Positions 8,159 through 15,775 of a stretch of DNA of 34,967 bases are shown here, piece by piece (the first letter of the stretch is position 1; the number at the start of each line of letters is the position of its first letter). The DNA is from Alphaproteobacteria bacterium (lineage in GTDB: Bacteria > Pseudomonadota > Alphaproteobacteria > Micropepsales > Micropepsaceae), in NCBI GenBank assembly GCA_016792565.1, contig JAEUMK010000014.1, forward strand, positions 1 to 34,967. The letters are read 5' to 3'. A model generated the notes under the pieces. The model searched no databases, was not told the DNA's origin, and was given only the letters and a program-made list of their open reading frames with translations. The position numbers and the translations under genes are program-made.

Positions 8159-9231
8159 GCATTCTCTACGGCCTGCTGCGGCCGGCGCTCTTCGCGCTCG
8201 ATCCCGAGCGCGTCCACGCCCTGACCATCCGCGCCCTCCGGTCGGGGCTGGTGCCGGGCCCCGGGCCGGTGACCTCGCCGCGCCTGCGCCAGCGCCTGTT
8301 CGGCCTCGACTTTCCCAATCCCGTCGGCCTCGCCGCCGGCTTCGACAAGAACGCCGACGTTCCCGACGCGATGCTGCGGCTCGGCTTCGGCTTCGCCGAA
8401 TGCGGCACCGTGACGCCGCTGCCCCAGGCCGGAAACCCGAGGCCGCGCATCTTCCGCCTGACGCCGGACCGCGCCGTCATCAACCGGCTCGGCTTCAACA
8501 ATCTCGGCCACGCGGCGGCGCTGGACAGGCTGCGCGCGCGGGCGGCGCGCGGCGGCGTCGTCGGCATCAATATCGGCGCCAACAAGGATGCGGCCGACCG
8601 GGCCGCCGACTACGTGGCCGGCTACGAACGGCTCGCCGCCTTCGCGTCCTACGTCACCATCAACATCTCCTCGCCCAATACGCCGGGCCTGCGCGGCCTG
8701 CAGAACCCCGACGAACTCGCCGACCTGCTCGGCCGCGTCACCGAGGCGCGCGCGCGCTGCGGCATCGCGCGGCCCATCTTCCTGAAGATCGCGCCCGACC
8801 TCGACCGCGAGGCGATCGCCGCGATCGTCGAGGCAGCGATCGCCCACCGCATCGACGCGCTGATCGTCTCCAACACGACGATCGCCCGGCCCGCCGGCCT
8901 GCGCAGCCGCCATGCAGGGCAGGCCGGCGGCCTGTCGGGCCGGCCGCTGTTCGCGCCCTCGACCCGGGCGCTCGCCGCAGCCTTCGTCGCGGCCCGCGGA
9001 CGGCTGACCCTGATCGGGGTGGGCGGCGTCGCGAGCCCCGACGACGCTTATGTCAAGATCGCCGCCGGCGCCCGGCTGGTCCAGTTCTACAGCGCCATGG
9101 TCTACGAGGGACCGGGCCTTGCGGCGCGCCTCGCCCGCAGCCTCGGCGAGCGGCTGGCGCGCGAGAACACGACGCTGGAACTGCTGTGCGGCCGCGACGC
9201 GGCGCTGTGGCTGCAGCCGACCGACCACTAG
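8155..9231 (+). CDS. pyrD: Dihydroorotate dehydrogenase, quinone-dependent (class 2)
   Basis: This membrane-associated FMN enzyme oxidises dihydroorotate to orotate with quinone, the fourth step of pyrimidine synthesis. At 358 aa it has class 2 length, including the N-terminal amphipathic region (LLRPALFALDPERVHAL) that contacts quinone in this class. FMN and substrate motifs are GLAAGFDKNADVP, ECGTVTPLPQ, NRLGFNN, INISSPNTPGLRGLQ (class 2 catalytic serine, about 172-173), KIAPDL, SNTT and GVGGVASPDDAYVKIAAGA. The start overlaps the DUF952 stop (ATGA). It converges with the thioesterase gene at 9306. Confidence 0.96.
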   Translation: MSILYGLLRPALFALDPERVHALTIRALRSGLVPGPGPVTSPRLRQRLFGLDFPNPVGLAAGFDKNADVPDAMLRLGFGFAECGTVTPLPQAGNPRPRIFRLTPDRAVINRLGFNNLGHAAALDRLRARAARGGVVGINIGANKDAADRAADYVAGYERLAAFASYVTINISSPNTPGLRGLQNPDELADLLGRVTEARARCGIARPIFLKIAPDLDREAIAAIVEAAIAHRIDALIVSNTTIARPAGLRSRHAGQAGGLSGRPLFAPSTRALAAAFVAARGRLTLIGVGGVASPDDAYVKIAAGARLVQFYSAMVYEGPGLAARLARSLGERLARENTTLELLCGRDAALWLQPTDH

Positions 9232-9268
9232 GACGGCCTGCGAACCGACGCCCTGGAGAGAGGCCGTC
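9232..9268. terminator. Candidate bidirectional terminator hairpin
   Basis: A perfect 8-bp inverted repeat GACGGCCT/AGGCCGTC (9232-9239 and 9261-9268) with a 21-nt loop lies directly after the pyrD stop, between convergent genes. There is no T-run on either side, so intrinsic termination is doubtful. The call rests on position. Confidence 0.3.
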
Positions 9269-9305
9269 GCCATGGCGGGCCTGCCCCGAAGCCGCCTTGC
9301 GCGCC

Positions 9306-9782
9306 TCAGTCCCCGATGGGCAGCAGGAAGTGGCCGCGCAGCGTCGCGATGGGCCGGTCGTGTTCTTCCTGCCAGGCTTCGGCATGCACATTGACGACCC
9401 GCCGGCCGAGCTTGGTGATGACCGCCCGGCCATAGGTGTCGACCGGCCGGCCGGACCGCAGATAGTCGATGTTGATGTCGACCGGCTTGGGCATCACGCC
9501 GGCATTGGCCTCGAAGACGACCTGCATGATCGCCGTCGTTTCCAGGAAGCCGCCGACCACGCCGCCATGCAGGGCGGGCAGGACCGGATTGCCGATGAGG
9601 TGCTGGCCGAAGCGCAGGACCGTGGTGATCTCCGTGCCCTTGCGCTCGACCACGATGCCCAGATAGCGCGCATAGGGAATGGCGGCGATCAGCTCGGCGA
9701 GATCGGGCCGGGAGCCCGTCCTTGCGGCGTCGCCCAGGATCTGGCTGAGCGGCCGCGCCGGCAGCCGGTCGCCGGCGCTCAC
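9306..9782 (-). CDS. PaaI-family hotdog thioesterase (second gene of pair)
   Basis: A hotdog-fold protein of about 158 aa, expected to hydrolyse acyl-CoA or aryl-CoA thioesters. The fold is marked by LPALHGGVVGGFLE (HGG motif followed by an acidic residue), INIDYLRSGRP and a late strand VNVHAEAWQE. The start taken is GTG at 9782, which overlaps the TGA of the upstream gene (GTGA, 9779-9782); longer in-frame versions run antisense-like through that gene. It is a paralogue of its neighbour. The substrate is unknown. Confidence 0.82.
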   Translation of the reverse strand: MSAGDRLPARPLSQILGDAARTGSRPDLAELIAAIPYARYLGIVVERKGTEITTVLRFGQHLIGNPVLPALHGGVVGGFLETTAIMQVVFEANAGVMPKPVDINIDYLRSGRPVDTYGRAVITKLGRRVVNVHAEAWQEEHDRPIATLRGHFLLPIGD

Positions 9783-10225
9783 GGCGCGCCGTCCGGCTTG
9801 CGCCCGCCGCCGGTGCCCAGCATGAAGGCCGCCGAGACCGCGGCGATGGGATCGTTCCGGTCGGTGTGATAGGCGACGCCGCGCACGAAGGCGACGGTCT
9901 TCGTCATGCGATAGCATTCGGCGAAGGCGTAGATGTCCTCGCCCGCCGTCGCGGGCCGCATATAGTCGATGCGCAGATCGAGCGTCGCGATGCCGCCGAA
10001 GGCGCGCAGCCGCGACTGGATGGCGATGCCGGCGGTGTTGTCGAGCAGCGACGTGATGACCCCGCCGTGCAGCACGCCGGTTTCCGGATCGCCCGACAGA
10101 TGCGCCGCATAGGGCACCCTGGCGACCGCGGTGCCGTTGCCGATCTCGACCACGGCCATGCCCAGTCCCTCGGCATGGGGGATGCCGGCGAGCAACTGGG
10201 CGCCGAAGGCTTCGGTCGAGCTCAT
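9779..10225 (-). CDS. PaaI-family hotdog thioesterase (first gene of pair)
   Basis: A 148-aa hotdog thioesterase with TGVLHGGVITSLLDNTAG (HGG motif and catalytic acidic residue), DLRIDYMRPA and a terminal AAFMLG strand. The ATG at 10225 (MSSTEAFG) is preferred, because an upstream in-frame extension has no family similarity. It is translationally coupled to the following thioesterase gene through GTGA. The two may act on different acyl groups or form a heteromeric pair; that is inference. It is divergent from the GST gene, 112 bp away. Confidence 0.85.
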   Translation of the reverse strand: MSSTEAFGAQLLAGIPHAEGLGMAVVEIGNGTAVARVPYAAHLSGDPETGVLHGGVITSLLDNTAGIAIQSRLRAFGGIATLDLRIDYMRPATAGEDIYAFAECYRMTKTVAFVRGVAYHTDRNDPIAAVSAAFMLGTGGGRKPDGAP

Positions 10226-10337
10226 GGACCCCGCATAGCGCAGTCGCCGCCGCCGCTCCAGATGCCGCAACGGCAGCGGCGCGGGTGACAGCGGCATCGC
10301 GCTGGGCTTAACTCGCGCCAACCGCACGGAGGATCGC

Positions 10338-10967
10338 ATGATCGACTTCTACACCTGGACCACGCCGAACGGCCGCAAGGTCTCGATCATGCTGGAGGAG
10401 TGCGGACTGGCCTACACGGTTCATCCCGTCAACATCACGATGAACCAGCAGTTCGAGCCGAGCTTTCTGAAGATCAGCCCGAACAACAAGATCCCCGCCA
10501 TCGTCGACCGCGAGACCGGCACGACGGTCTTCGAGTCCGGCGCGATCCTGCTCTACCTCGCCGAGAAGACCGGCCGCTTCCTGCCCAAGTCGGGCGACGC
10601 GCGCTGGAAGGCGGTCGAGTGGCTGATGTGGCAGATGGCGGGGCTGGGACCGATGGCCGGCCAGCTCAACCATTTCGCGGTCTACGCCAAGGAGAAGATC
10701 CCCTACGCCATCGAGCGCTACTCCAACGAGTATGCGCGCCTGATGGGCGTCCTGGAGAAGCGGCTGGTCGAGGCCGAGTACCTTGCGGGCGAGGAGTATT
10801 CGATCGCCGACATGGCGGTCTATCCCTGGGTCGCCGGCACGCTGCCGGTCGTCGTCAAGAACTTCAGGGGCCTCATCAAGAGCCATGTCCATATCGACAA
10901 ATGGCTGAAGCATGTCCACGACCGCCCCGCCGTCCAGCGCGGCATGAACGTGCCGCCGGCCGACTGA
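10338..10967 (+). CDS. Glutathione S-transferase family protein (Nu-class / YfcG-like)
   Basis: A 209-aa cytosolic GST. The N-terminal thioredoxin-like domain starts YTWTTPNGRKVSIMLEE. The Thr-Pro-Asn at the active site in place of Tyr, Ser or Cys is typical of Nu-class GSTs such as E. coli YfcG and YghU, which have disulfide-bond reductase activity. NNKIPAIVD (cis-proline) and FESGAILLYLAEKTG complete the glutathione site, and the all-helical C-terminal domain contains YSIADMAVYPWV. GGAGG lies 5 nt before the ATG. It is the first gene of a run of same-strand genes; the next gene begins 82 bp downstream. Confidence 0.92.
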   Translation: MIDFYTWTTPNGRKVSIMLEECGLAYTVHPVNITMNQQFEPSFLKISPNNKIPAIVDRETGTTVFESGAILLYLAEKTGRFLPKSGDARWKAVEWLMWQMAGLGPMAGQLNHFAVYAKEKIPYAIERYSNEYARLMGVLEKRLVEAEYLAGEEYSIADMAVYPWVAGTLPVVVKNFRGLIKSHVHIDKWLKHVHDRPAVQRGMNVPPAD

Positions 10968-11049
10968 GCCGGCGCACGCGCGGGCCTTGCCCCGCACCCG
11001 CGCGGAAGGCAGTGTGCCGACCATCGAACCATCGCCGGACGGATCTTCC

Positions 11050-12441
11050 ATGAGCGCACTTCCCAGATCCTGCATCGTCGGTGCGGGCTGCTCGGGCTTC
11101 ACGACCGCCAAGGCCCTGCAGGATCGCGGCCTGCCCTTCGATGTCTTCGAGAAGACCGGGGAGATCGGCGGCACCTGGAACTACAACAATCCCGGCGGAA
11201 CCTCGGCCTGCTATCAGTCGCTGCACATCGACACGTCGAAGACGCGGATGCAGTTCGAGGATTTTCCGATTCCGGACCATTTCCCCGACTATCCGCACCA
11301 CGCGCAGATCCTGCGCTACTTCAACGACTACGTCGATCACTTCAAGCTTCGCGACAAGATCACCTTCAACACGGCGGTCGAGAGCGCCACGCGCCGCGCC
11401 GACGGCGTGTGGCAGGTGAAGCTGTCGACCGGCGAGACGCGGCTCTACGATGCGCTGTTCGTCTGCAACGGCCATCACTGGGATCCGAACACGCCGTCGT
11501 TTCCCGGCGCCTTCGACGGCGTGGAGATGCACAGCCACGCCTATCGCACGCCGTTCGAGCCGCACAATCTGGTGGGCAAGAACGTCCTCGTGGTCGGCAT
11601 GGGCAACAGCGCCATGGACATCGCCAGCGAGCTCGCCCAGAAGCCGATCGCCCGGCGGCTGATGGTCGCGGCGCGCCGCGGCGTGTGGATCTTTCCCAAA
11701 TACATCAACGGCCACCCGCCCGACAAAGGCGTCGCGCCCGCCTGGATGCCGCAATGGCTCTACCGCTTCGTGATGAAGCGCATGGTGGTGAAGGCGGTCG
11801 GCCACATGAGGAACTACGGCCTGCCCGAGCCCGAGCATCATCCCGCCGATGCGCATCCCTCGGTGTCGGGGGAGTTCCTGACCCGCGCCGGCTGCGGCGA
11901 CATCGTCATGAAGCCGAACATCGCGGAGAAGATGGGCCGGCAGGTGAAGTTCACCGACGGCTCGATCGAGGACGTCGACGCCATCATCTACGCCACCGGC
12001 TACAACATCACGTTCCCGTTCCTGGGGGCGGATGTCGCGCCGGTGGTCGACAATCATATCGGCCTCTTCAAGCGGATCTGGCGGCCGGGAATTCCCAACC
12101 TCTTCTTCATGGCGCTCGCCCAGCCGCTGCCGACGCTGGTCAACCTCGCCGAGCGCCAGGCGCGCTGGATCGCGGCGTTCCTGATGGGCGAGTACGCGCT
12201 GCCGCCGCAGGAGGAGATGGAGAAGGTCATCGTCTCGGACGAGCAGGCGGCGATGGGGCGCTACTACAAGTCGCGCCGCCACACGATGCAGATCAGCTTC
12301 GACAAATACTGCATCGACATCGGCATGGAACGGGAGCGCGGACGGGTGCGGGCCGCGCAGGCCGGCTACGGCCCCGGCAAGCTGCCCATTCCCCCTCTTG
12401 CCGAGACCGCCGCAATTGCGCCAACTGCCGAAGCGGCATAG
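11050..12441 (+). CDS. FAD-dependent flavin monooxygenase (FMO-like)
   Basis: A 463-aa NAD(P)H-dependent flavoprotein. The FAD-binding GAGCSGF is at residues 11-17. EIGGTWNYN follows. The FMO fingerprint FxGxxxxxxHxHxY (FPGAFDG then HSHAY) starts at about 151, the NADPH-binding VVGMGNSAMD is at about 181-190, and the late IIYATGYN motif is present. The family oxygenates soft nucleophiles (N or S), or performs Baeyer-Villiger reactions. The start at ATG 11050 (MSALPRS) is chosen; the longer in-frame start adds 21 non-family residues. It follows the GST gene, which hints at redox or xenobiotic metabolism, but the substrate is not predictable. Confidence 0.9.
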   Translation: MSALPRSCIVGAGCSGFTTAKALQDRGLPFDVFEKTGEIGGTWNYNNPGGTSACYQSLHIDTSKTRMQFEDFPIPDHFPDYPHHAQILRYFNDYVDHFKLRDKITFNTAVESATRRADGVWQVKLSTGETRLYDALFVCNGHHWDPNTPSFPGAFDGVEMHSHAYRTPFEPHNLVGKNVLVVGMGNSAMDIASELAQKPIARRLMVAARRGVWIFPKYINGHPPDKGVAPAWMPQWLYRFVMKRMVVKAVGHMRNYGLPEPEHHPADAHPSVSGEFLTRAGCGDIVMKPNIAEKMGRQVKFTDGSIEDVDAIIYATGYNITFPFLGADVAPVVDNHIGLFKRIWRPGIPNLFFMALAQPLPTLVNLAERQARWIAAFLMGEYALPPQEEMEKVIVSDEQAAMGRYYKSRRHTMQISFDKYCIDIGMERERGRVRAAQAGYGPGKLPIPPLAETAAIAPTAEAA

Positions 12442-12464
12442 GCCGGCGGTCTGAGGGGGCCAGC

Positions 12465-12824
12465 GTGAAAGCGAGGAGTGTATTGGCTGCGGCGCTCGCC
12501 GTCGCGGTCGCGGCGTGTTCGGGCGGCGCGCGGCGCGGGCCGGACATCCCGGTCGGCACGCTCGGCCTGCCCTACGAGGTCGACAGCGACCAGGTCACCT
12601 CGTTCGTGTGCTCGAACGAGAAGCACTTCACGCTGGGCTATCTCGACTGGGGCATCGTGTTCTCCACCGGCATAGGCGGCGTCATCCCGATGCGGATCTC
12701 CGGCTCGACCGCCGGCGTTCGCTATGACGGCGGCAATTTCACCGTCATCACCGTGGCGAACCGGGCGACCGTCTACTACAACGACGACTACGTGATGCAG
12801 GATTGCTACGCGATCATGCAGTAG
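12465..12824 (+). CDS. Small putative lipoprotein of unknown function
   Basis: A 119-aa protein from a GTG start, preceded by a GAGGGGG stretch. Residues 1-17 form a signal peptide ending in a lipobox VAA-C (Cys18), so it is probably lipidated and anchored in the envelope. The mature part is short and beta-rich (VTSFVCSNEKHFTLGYLDWG, FTVITVANRATVYYNDDYVM), with two further cysteines that could pair. I do not recognise a family. It lies 23 bp after the monooxygenase gene and 10 bp before the next exported protein. Confidence 0.75.
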   Translation: MKARSVLAAALAVAVAACSGGARRGPDIPVGTLGLPYEVDSDQVTSFVCSNEKHFTLGYLDWGIVFSTGIGGVIPMRISGSTAGVRYDGGNFTVITVANRATVYYNDDYVMQDCYAIMQ

Positions 12825-12834
12825 GAGTTGCGAC

Positions 12835-13170
12835 ATGCTGAGTGCGATCGTCCTCGCCGCCGCCGTCGCCGTGCCGGCGGCCGGCGACCCGATGTGGGAA
12901 TCCTACGCCTGCGAGGGCGGCCCGACGGTCCGCCTGGCGCTGGCCGGCGAGCGGCCGGCCGAGCGCGGCTTCCTGGCCCTGGAGACGGGCATCGTCGTGC
13001 TGGAGCGCCACAAGGAGGATGCGCCGGCCGTGCTGCGCGGCGCGGGCTACATGGTGCGCGCCTCGAACTGGCTCGACATCCTCTATGCGCCGCCGGGCCG
13101 CGAACGCGCCGCCTGGCAGTGCCGGGTCGAAGGCGCCACCGCAACGCCGGCCCGGCCCGCACCGGAGTAG
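12835..13170 (+). CDS. Small exported protein, MliC-like (possible lysozyme-inhibitor fold)
   Basis: A 111-aa protein with an N-terminal signal peptide (about residues 1-16, cleavage near VPAAG). The mature part starts YACEGGPTVRLAL and ends with a second cysteine in AAWQCRVEG (Cys26 and about Cys96). This two-cysteine layout, with a hydrophobic strand and an aromatic-rich segment between, resembles the MliC/PliC lysozyme inhibitor domain. The usual SASGA-Y motif is only weakly matched (RGAGYMVRAS), so the family call is tentative. It may work in the periplasm with the lipoprotein encoded just before it. Confidence 0.6.
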   Translation: MLSAIVLAAAVAVPAAGDPMWESYACEGGPTVRLALAGERPAERGFLALETGIVVLERHKEDAPAVLRGAGYMVRASNWLDILYAPPGRERAAWQCRVEGATATPARPAPE

Positions 13171-13174
13171 TCGG

Positions 13175-13534
13175 ATGGACGGCATCGTTCGCTTCGACCT
13201 CGACCGGCTGGACAGCGCCGCCGCCGAAACCGGCGCGCCGCCGCCGGAGAGGCTCGTCGAGGGCGCCCCGGTCTTTCGTACCTGGACGCTGGCCGAAAGC
13301 GCCGACGGCAAGACCTTCGCCGGGGTCTGGGAAGCGACGCCGGGGGCCTGGCGCGTCGCCTATGACGAATGGGAGTATTGCGCGATCCTCTCCGGCTCCA
13401 GCACGCTGACCCGCGACGGCGGGGCGCCTGTGCACCTGAAGGGCGGCGACCACATCGTCATCGAGCCGGGTTTCGCGGGCGTCTGGCGGGTCGAGGCGAC
13501 CACGCGCAAGACCTTTGTCGTCCGCCTGCCCTGA
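13175..13534 (+). CDS. Cupin domain protein (DUF861 / EutQ-like)
   Basis: A 119-aa single-cupin protein. The sequence from about residue 45 follows the Cupin_3 pattern: TFAGVWEATPG, DEWEYCAILSG, a turn, LKGGDHIVIEPGFAGVWRVE, then a final strand TRKTFVVRLP. Metal-binding residues of classical cupins are only partly present, so it could be a binding protein or an isomerase/decarboxylase relative. The ATG at 13175 lies 4 bp after the previous stop. A longer in-frame ORF starting at 12842 is mostly shadow of the preceding gene. Confidence 0.82.
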   Translation: MDGIVRFDLDRLDSAAAETGAPPPERLVEGAPVFRTWTLAESADGKTFAGVWEATPGAWRVAYDEWEYCAILSGSSTLTRDGGAPVHLKGGDHIVIEPGFAGVWRVEATTRKTFVVRLP

Positions 13535-13559
13535 ACGAGCAAGGGATACTGCGATCGCC

Positions 13560-14552
13560 ATGGCCGCACCGTTCGAACGACGCGAACTGCCCGAGCAGGG
13601 GTTTTTCGGACGCCTGTTCGGCCGGGTGAACCGCGAAGGCATGCTCGCCGAGGTCGAGGCGGCGCTGGCCGACGCCGAGGACTGGGCCGCGGTGCCGCGC
13701 GCCGCCATCGAGGCGATCGAGGCCAAGTACGGCGGCACGCTCCTCGCCGACGCAAGAGACGAGGCCATGGCGCTGGTCTGCCGCGCCGCCGACAGCCTGA
13801 CGCCGCAGCAGATCGTCGAGGGCGGCGTCCCCCGGCTGCGGGCACTGGGCGGGTGTCTCGGCGTCGGTCCGGAAGCCGACGCGGTCGCCCGCGCGCGGGC
13901 CGCGACCGCGCTGGGCGAAGCGGCGCAGATCCTGATCGCCGACGACGATCTCAGCGACGCCGACCGCGCAAGCTTCGCGGCCGCCGCGGAGGCGTGCGGC
14001 ATCGGCAGCGAGGCGATGGTATCGATCCTGACCGGCGCGGTGACGGCGCGCCTGAAGGCGGAAATCGCCGCGGCGATCTCGGATGGCCTGCTGAGCGACG
14101 AGGAAGAGGCGCGCATCGCGGCGCTCGGCCAGGCGCTCGGCGCGCGGCTGGAACTCGACGCGCAGATGCACGACGCGCTGCTGCAGGCGAGGCGCCTGTG
14201 GCTGGTCGAGGAAGGGACCCTGGAGCCGGTCCCGGCGCCGATCGCCCTGCCGCGCACCGAGGCCTGCCTGTTCGCGGGCTACGGCCAGGTCCTGGAGCCG
14301 CGCACGCGCGGCAAGCGCGCCTTCACCCACTCCTACGGCGCCGGCGATATCGTGCTGACCACGAAGCGCATCATCTTCAACGGCGGCGACAAGAACATCG
14401 CGGTCCGCCTCAATACGGTGATCGAATTCCAGGCCTATGACGACGGCGTCGAGGTGCGACGGGCCTCGGGCAAGCCGCTCACCTTCGCCCTGAACGCCCG
14501 CGACGAATGGTTCGCGCGTCTGTTCGCCAGAGCCCGCCGCGACGCCGGCTGA
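13560..14552 (+). CDS. Unknown protein with TerB-like helical region and C-terminal PH-like domain
   Basis: A 330-aa soluble protein. The middle (about 60-220) is acidic and helical, with two TerB-like segments (LIADDDLSDADRASF, ISDGLLSDEEEARIAAL). The C-terminal 90 residues look like a bacterial PH/GRAM-type beta domain: LFAGYGQVLEP, GAGDIVLTTKRIIFNG, IEFQAYDDGVEV, LTFALNARDEWFARLF. Such domains bind membranes or partner proteins. No enzyme motif is seen. The start is taken at ATG 13560; an in-frame start at 13515 would overlap the cupin gene. The following SAHH-like gene begins 83 bp downstream. Confidence 0.7.
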   Translation: MAAPFERRELPEQGFFGRLFGRVNREGMLAEVEAALADAEDWAAVPRAAIEAIEAKYGGTLLADARDEAMALVCRAADSLTPQQIVEGGVPRLRALGGCLGVGPEADAVARARAATALGEAAQILIADDDLSDADRASFAAAAEACGIGSEAMVSILTGAVTARLKAEIAAAISDGLLSDEEEARIAALGQALGARLELDAQMHDALLQARRLWLVEEGTLEPVPAPIALPRTEACLFAGYGQVLEPRTRGKRAFTHSYGAGDIVLTTKRIIFNGGDKNIAVRLNTVIEFQAYDDGVEVRRASGKPLTFALNARDEWFARLFARARRDAG

Positions 14553-14576
14553 GCGCGCTGCGGCATTGTGATCTCT

Positions 14577-14590
14577 GGCGGCCGGCCGCC
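14577..14590. other. 14-bp perfect GC palindrome before the SAHH-like genes
   Basis: GGCGGCCGGCCGCC is a perfect palindrome in the 83-bp gap before the tandem SAHH-like genes. It could form a hairpin or be an operator, but in such GC-rich DNA it may be chance. I looked for a SAH or SAM riboswitch in this leader and could not recognise one. Confidence 0.3.
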
Positions 14591-14635
14591 CGGCAGCGCC
14601 ACACTGCGGGGTCTTGCGATGGGGAAGTACGGGCC

Positions 14636-15775
14636 ATGAGTCTCGGCAGCGAGCACACCAGAGAATATTTTACCCGCGTCGCGGCCGATATCGGCCGGCT
14701 CGATGTCCGCCTGATCGTTCTCAACCACTGCCTGCCGGACCTTCCCGACCTGCTGGACGCGGCGCAGGCGATGGCCCCGATCTCGCTGTTCGTCCCCGTA
14801 CCCTACTCGGTCAATACGCAGGTCCTCGCGCGGCTGATGGAGAAGTTCCCGGTCGAGACGCCGCGCATGGAGACGCTGATCGACCACGAGGCGCTGGCGG
14901 CGATCGTCCGGCCGCATCTCCAGACCGGGCGGACGGCGATCCTGGAGGTCGGCGGCTATTTCGCCCCCGCGCTCGCCCGTCTCAAGGCGGAGTTCGGCGA
15001 GCGCATTGTGGGCTTCGTCGAGGACACCGAAGCCGGACACCGCCGCTATCTGAGGGCCGAGCCGCTGCCCTACACGGTGATGTCGGTGGCCCGCAGCCCG
15101 GTGAAGCAGCAGGAAGACGCGCTGGTCGGACCGGCCTGCGCCTTTTCGGCCGAGCGGCTTCTGAAGTCGCGCGGCATGTATCTTCAGGCCCGGCGCTGCG
15201 TCATCATCGGCTACGGCAAGGTCGGGCGCGGCGCCGCTTCGGCGCTCGCCGGGCGGCACAATTCGGTCACCGTCTACGACATCAACCCGATCCGCCGCAC
15301 GGTCGCCATGGGCGACGGCTTCCGCATCCCGGATCGCGAGTCGGCGCTGTCCACCGCCGATCTCGTCTTCGGCTGCACCGGCGCGACCAGCCTCCACGGC
15401 GACGATTTCCCGCGCCTGAAGAACGGCGCCATCCTCGTCTCGTGCAGCTCCAAGCGACACGAATTCGACCTGACGGCGCTCAATCGCGACTATCAGCGCA
15501 CCGAACTCGCGCCCCACATCGATCGCTACGACCGGGACGGCCACACGCTCTATCTGCTGGCCGGCGGCGCCCCGGTAAACTTCCTCGACGGCGGCGTCGG
15601 CGGCCCGGCGCTGCCGCTGGTGCAGGCCGAGATCCTGATGGCGACGGCGGCGCTGCTGGAGGCGCCGCGCGATTGCCCGGCCATCGCCGAGATCGGCGAG
15701 GATCGCCGCCGCCGCCTCGCCGAGATATGGATCGAGACCTTCTGCGATCCGAAGTCCGGCTCCTATCGCGCATGA
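14636..15775 (+). CDS. S-adenosylhomocysteine hydrolase-like NAD-binding protein, copy 1
   Basis: A 379-aa protein related to SAHH but 50-90 residues shorter. The NAD-binding Rossmann motif GYGKVGRG begins at Gly192, followed by VYDINP, FGCTGATS and SCSSKRHEFD, at the places where SAHH has ExDP, TTGC and NIGHFDxEID. In the catalytic half, Lys157 and Asp161 (SPVKQQEDA) match SAHH Lys186/Asp190. The DDGGDLT motif is instead EVGGYF (104-109), the SEETTTG region is VEDTEAG, the Asn after the Asp is Ala, and the N-terminal substrate motifs (HMT, STQDD) are absent. It probably binds NAD but does not hydrolyse SAH in the normal way. The real role is unknown. Its stop overlaps the next gene's start (ATGA). 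Confidence 0.78.
   Translation: MSLGSEHTREYFTRVAADIGRLDVRLIVLNHCLPDLPDLLDAAQAMAPISLFVPVPYSVNTQVLARLMEKFPVETPRMETLIDHEALAAIVRPHLQTGRTAILEVGGYFAPALARLKAEFGERIVGFVEDTEAGHRRYLRAEPLPYTVMSVARSPVKQQEDALVGPACAFSAERLLKSRGMYLQARRCVIIGYGKVGRGAASALAGRHNSVTVYDINPIRRTVAMGDGFRIPDRESALSTADLVFGCTGATSLHGDDFPRLKNGAILVSCSSKRHEFDLTALNRDYQRTELAPHIDRYDRDGHTLYLLAGGAPVNFLDGGVGGPALPLVQAEILMATAALLEAPRDCPAIAEIGEDRRRRLAEIWIETFCDPKSGSYRA

Noticed and set aside
14553-14635. SAH or SAM riboswitch before the SAHH-like genes
   Set aside because: No recognisable conserved core or pseudoknot partner was found in 83 nt; only a GC palindrome is visible.
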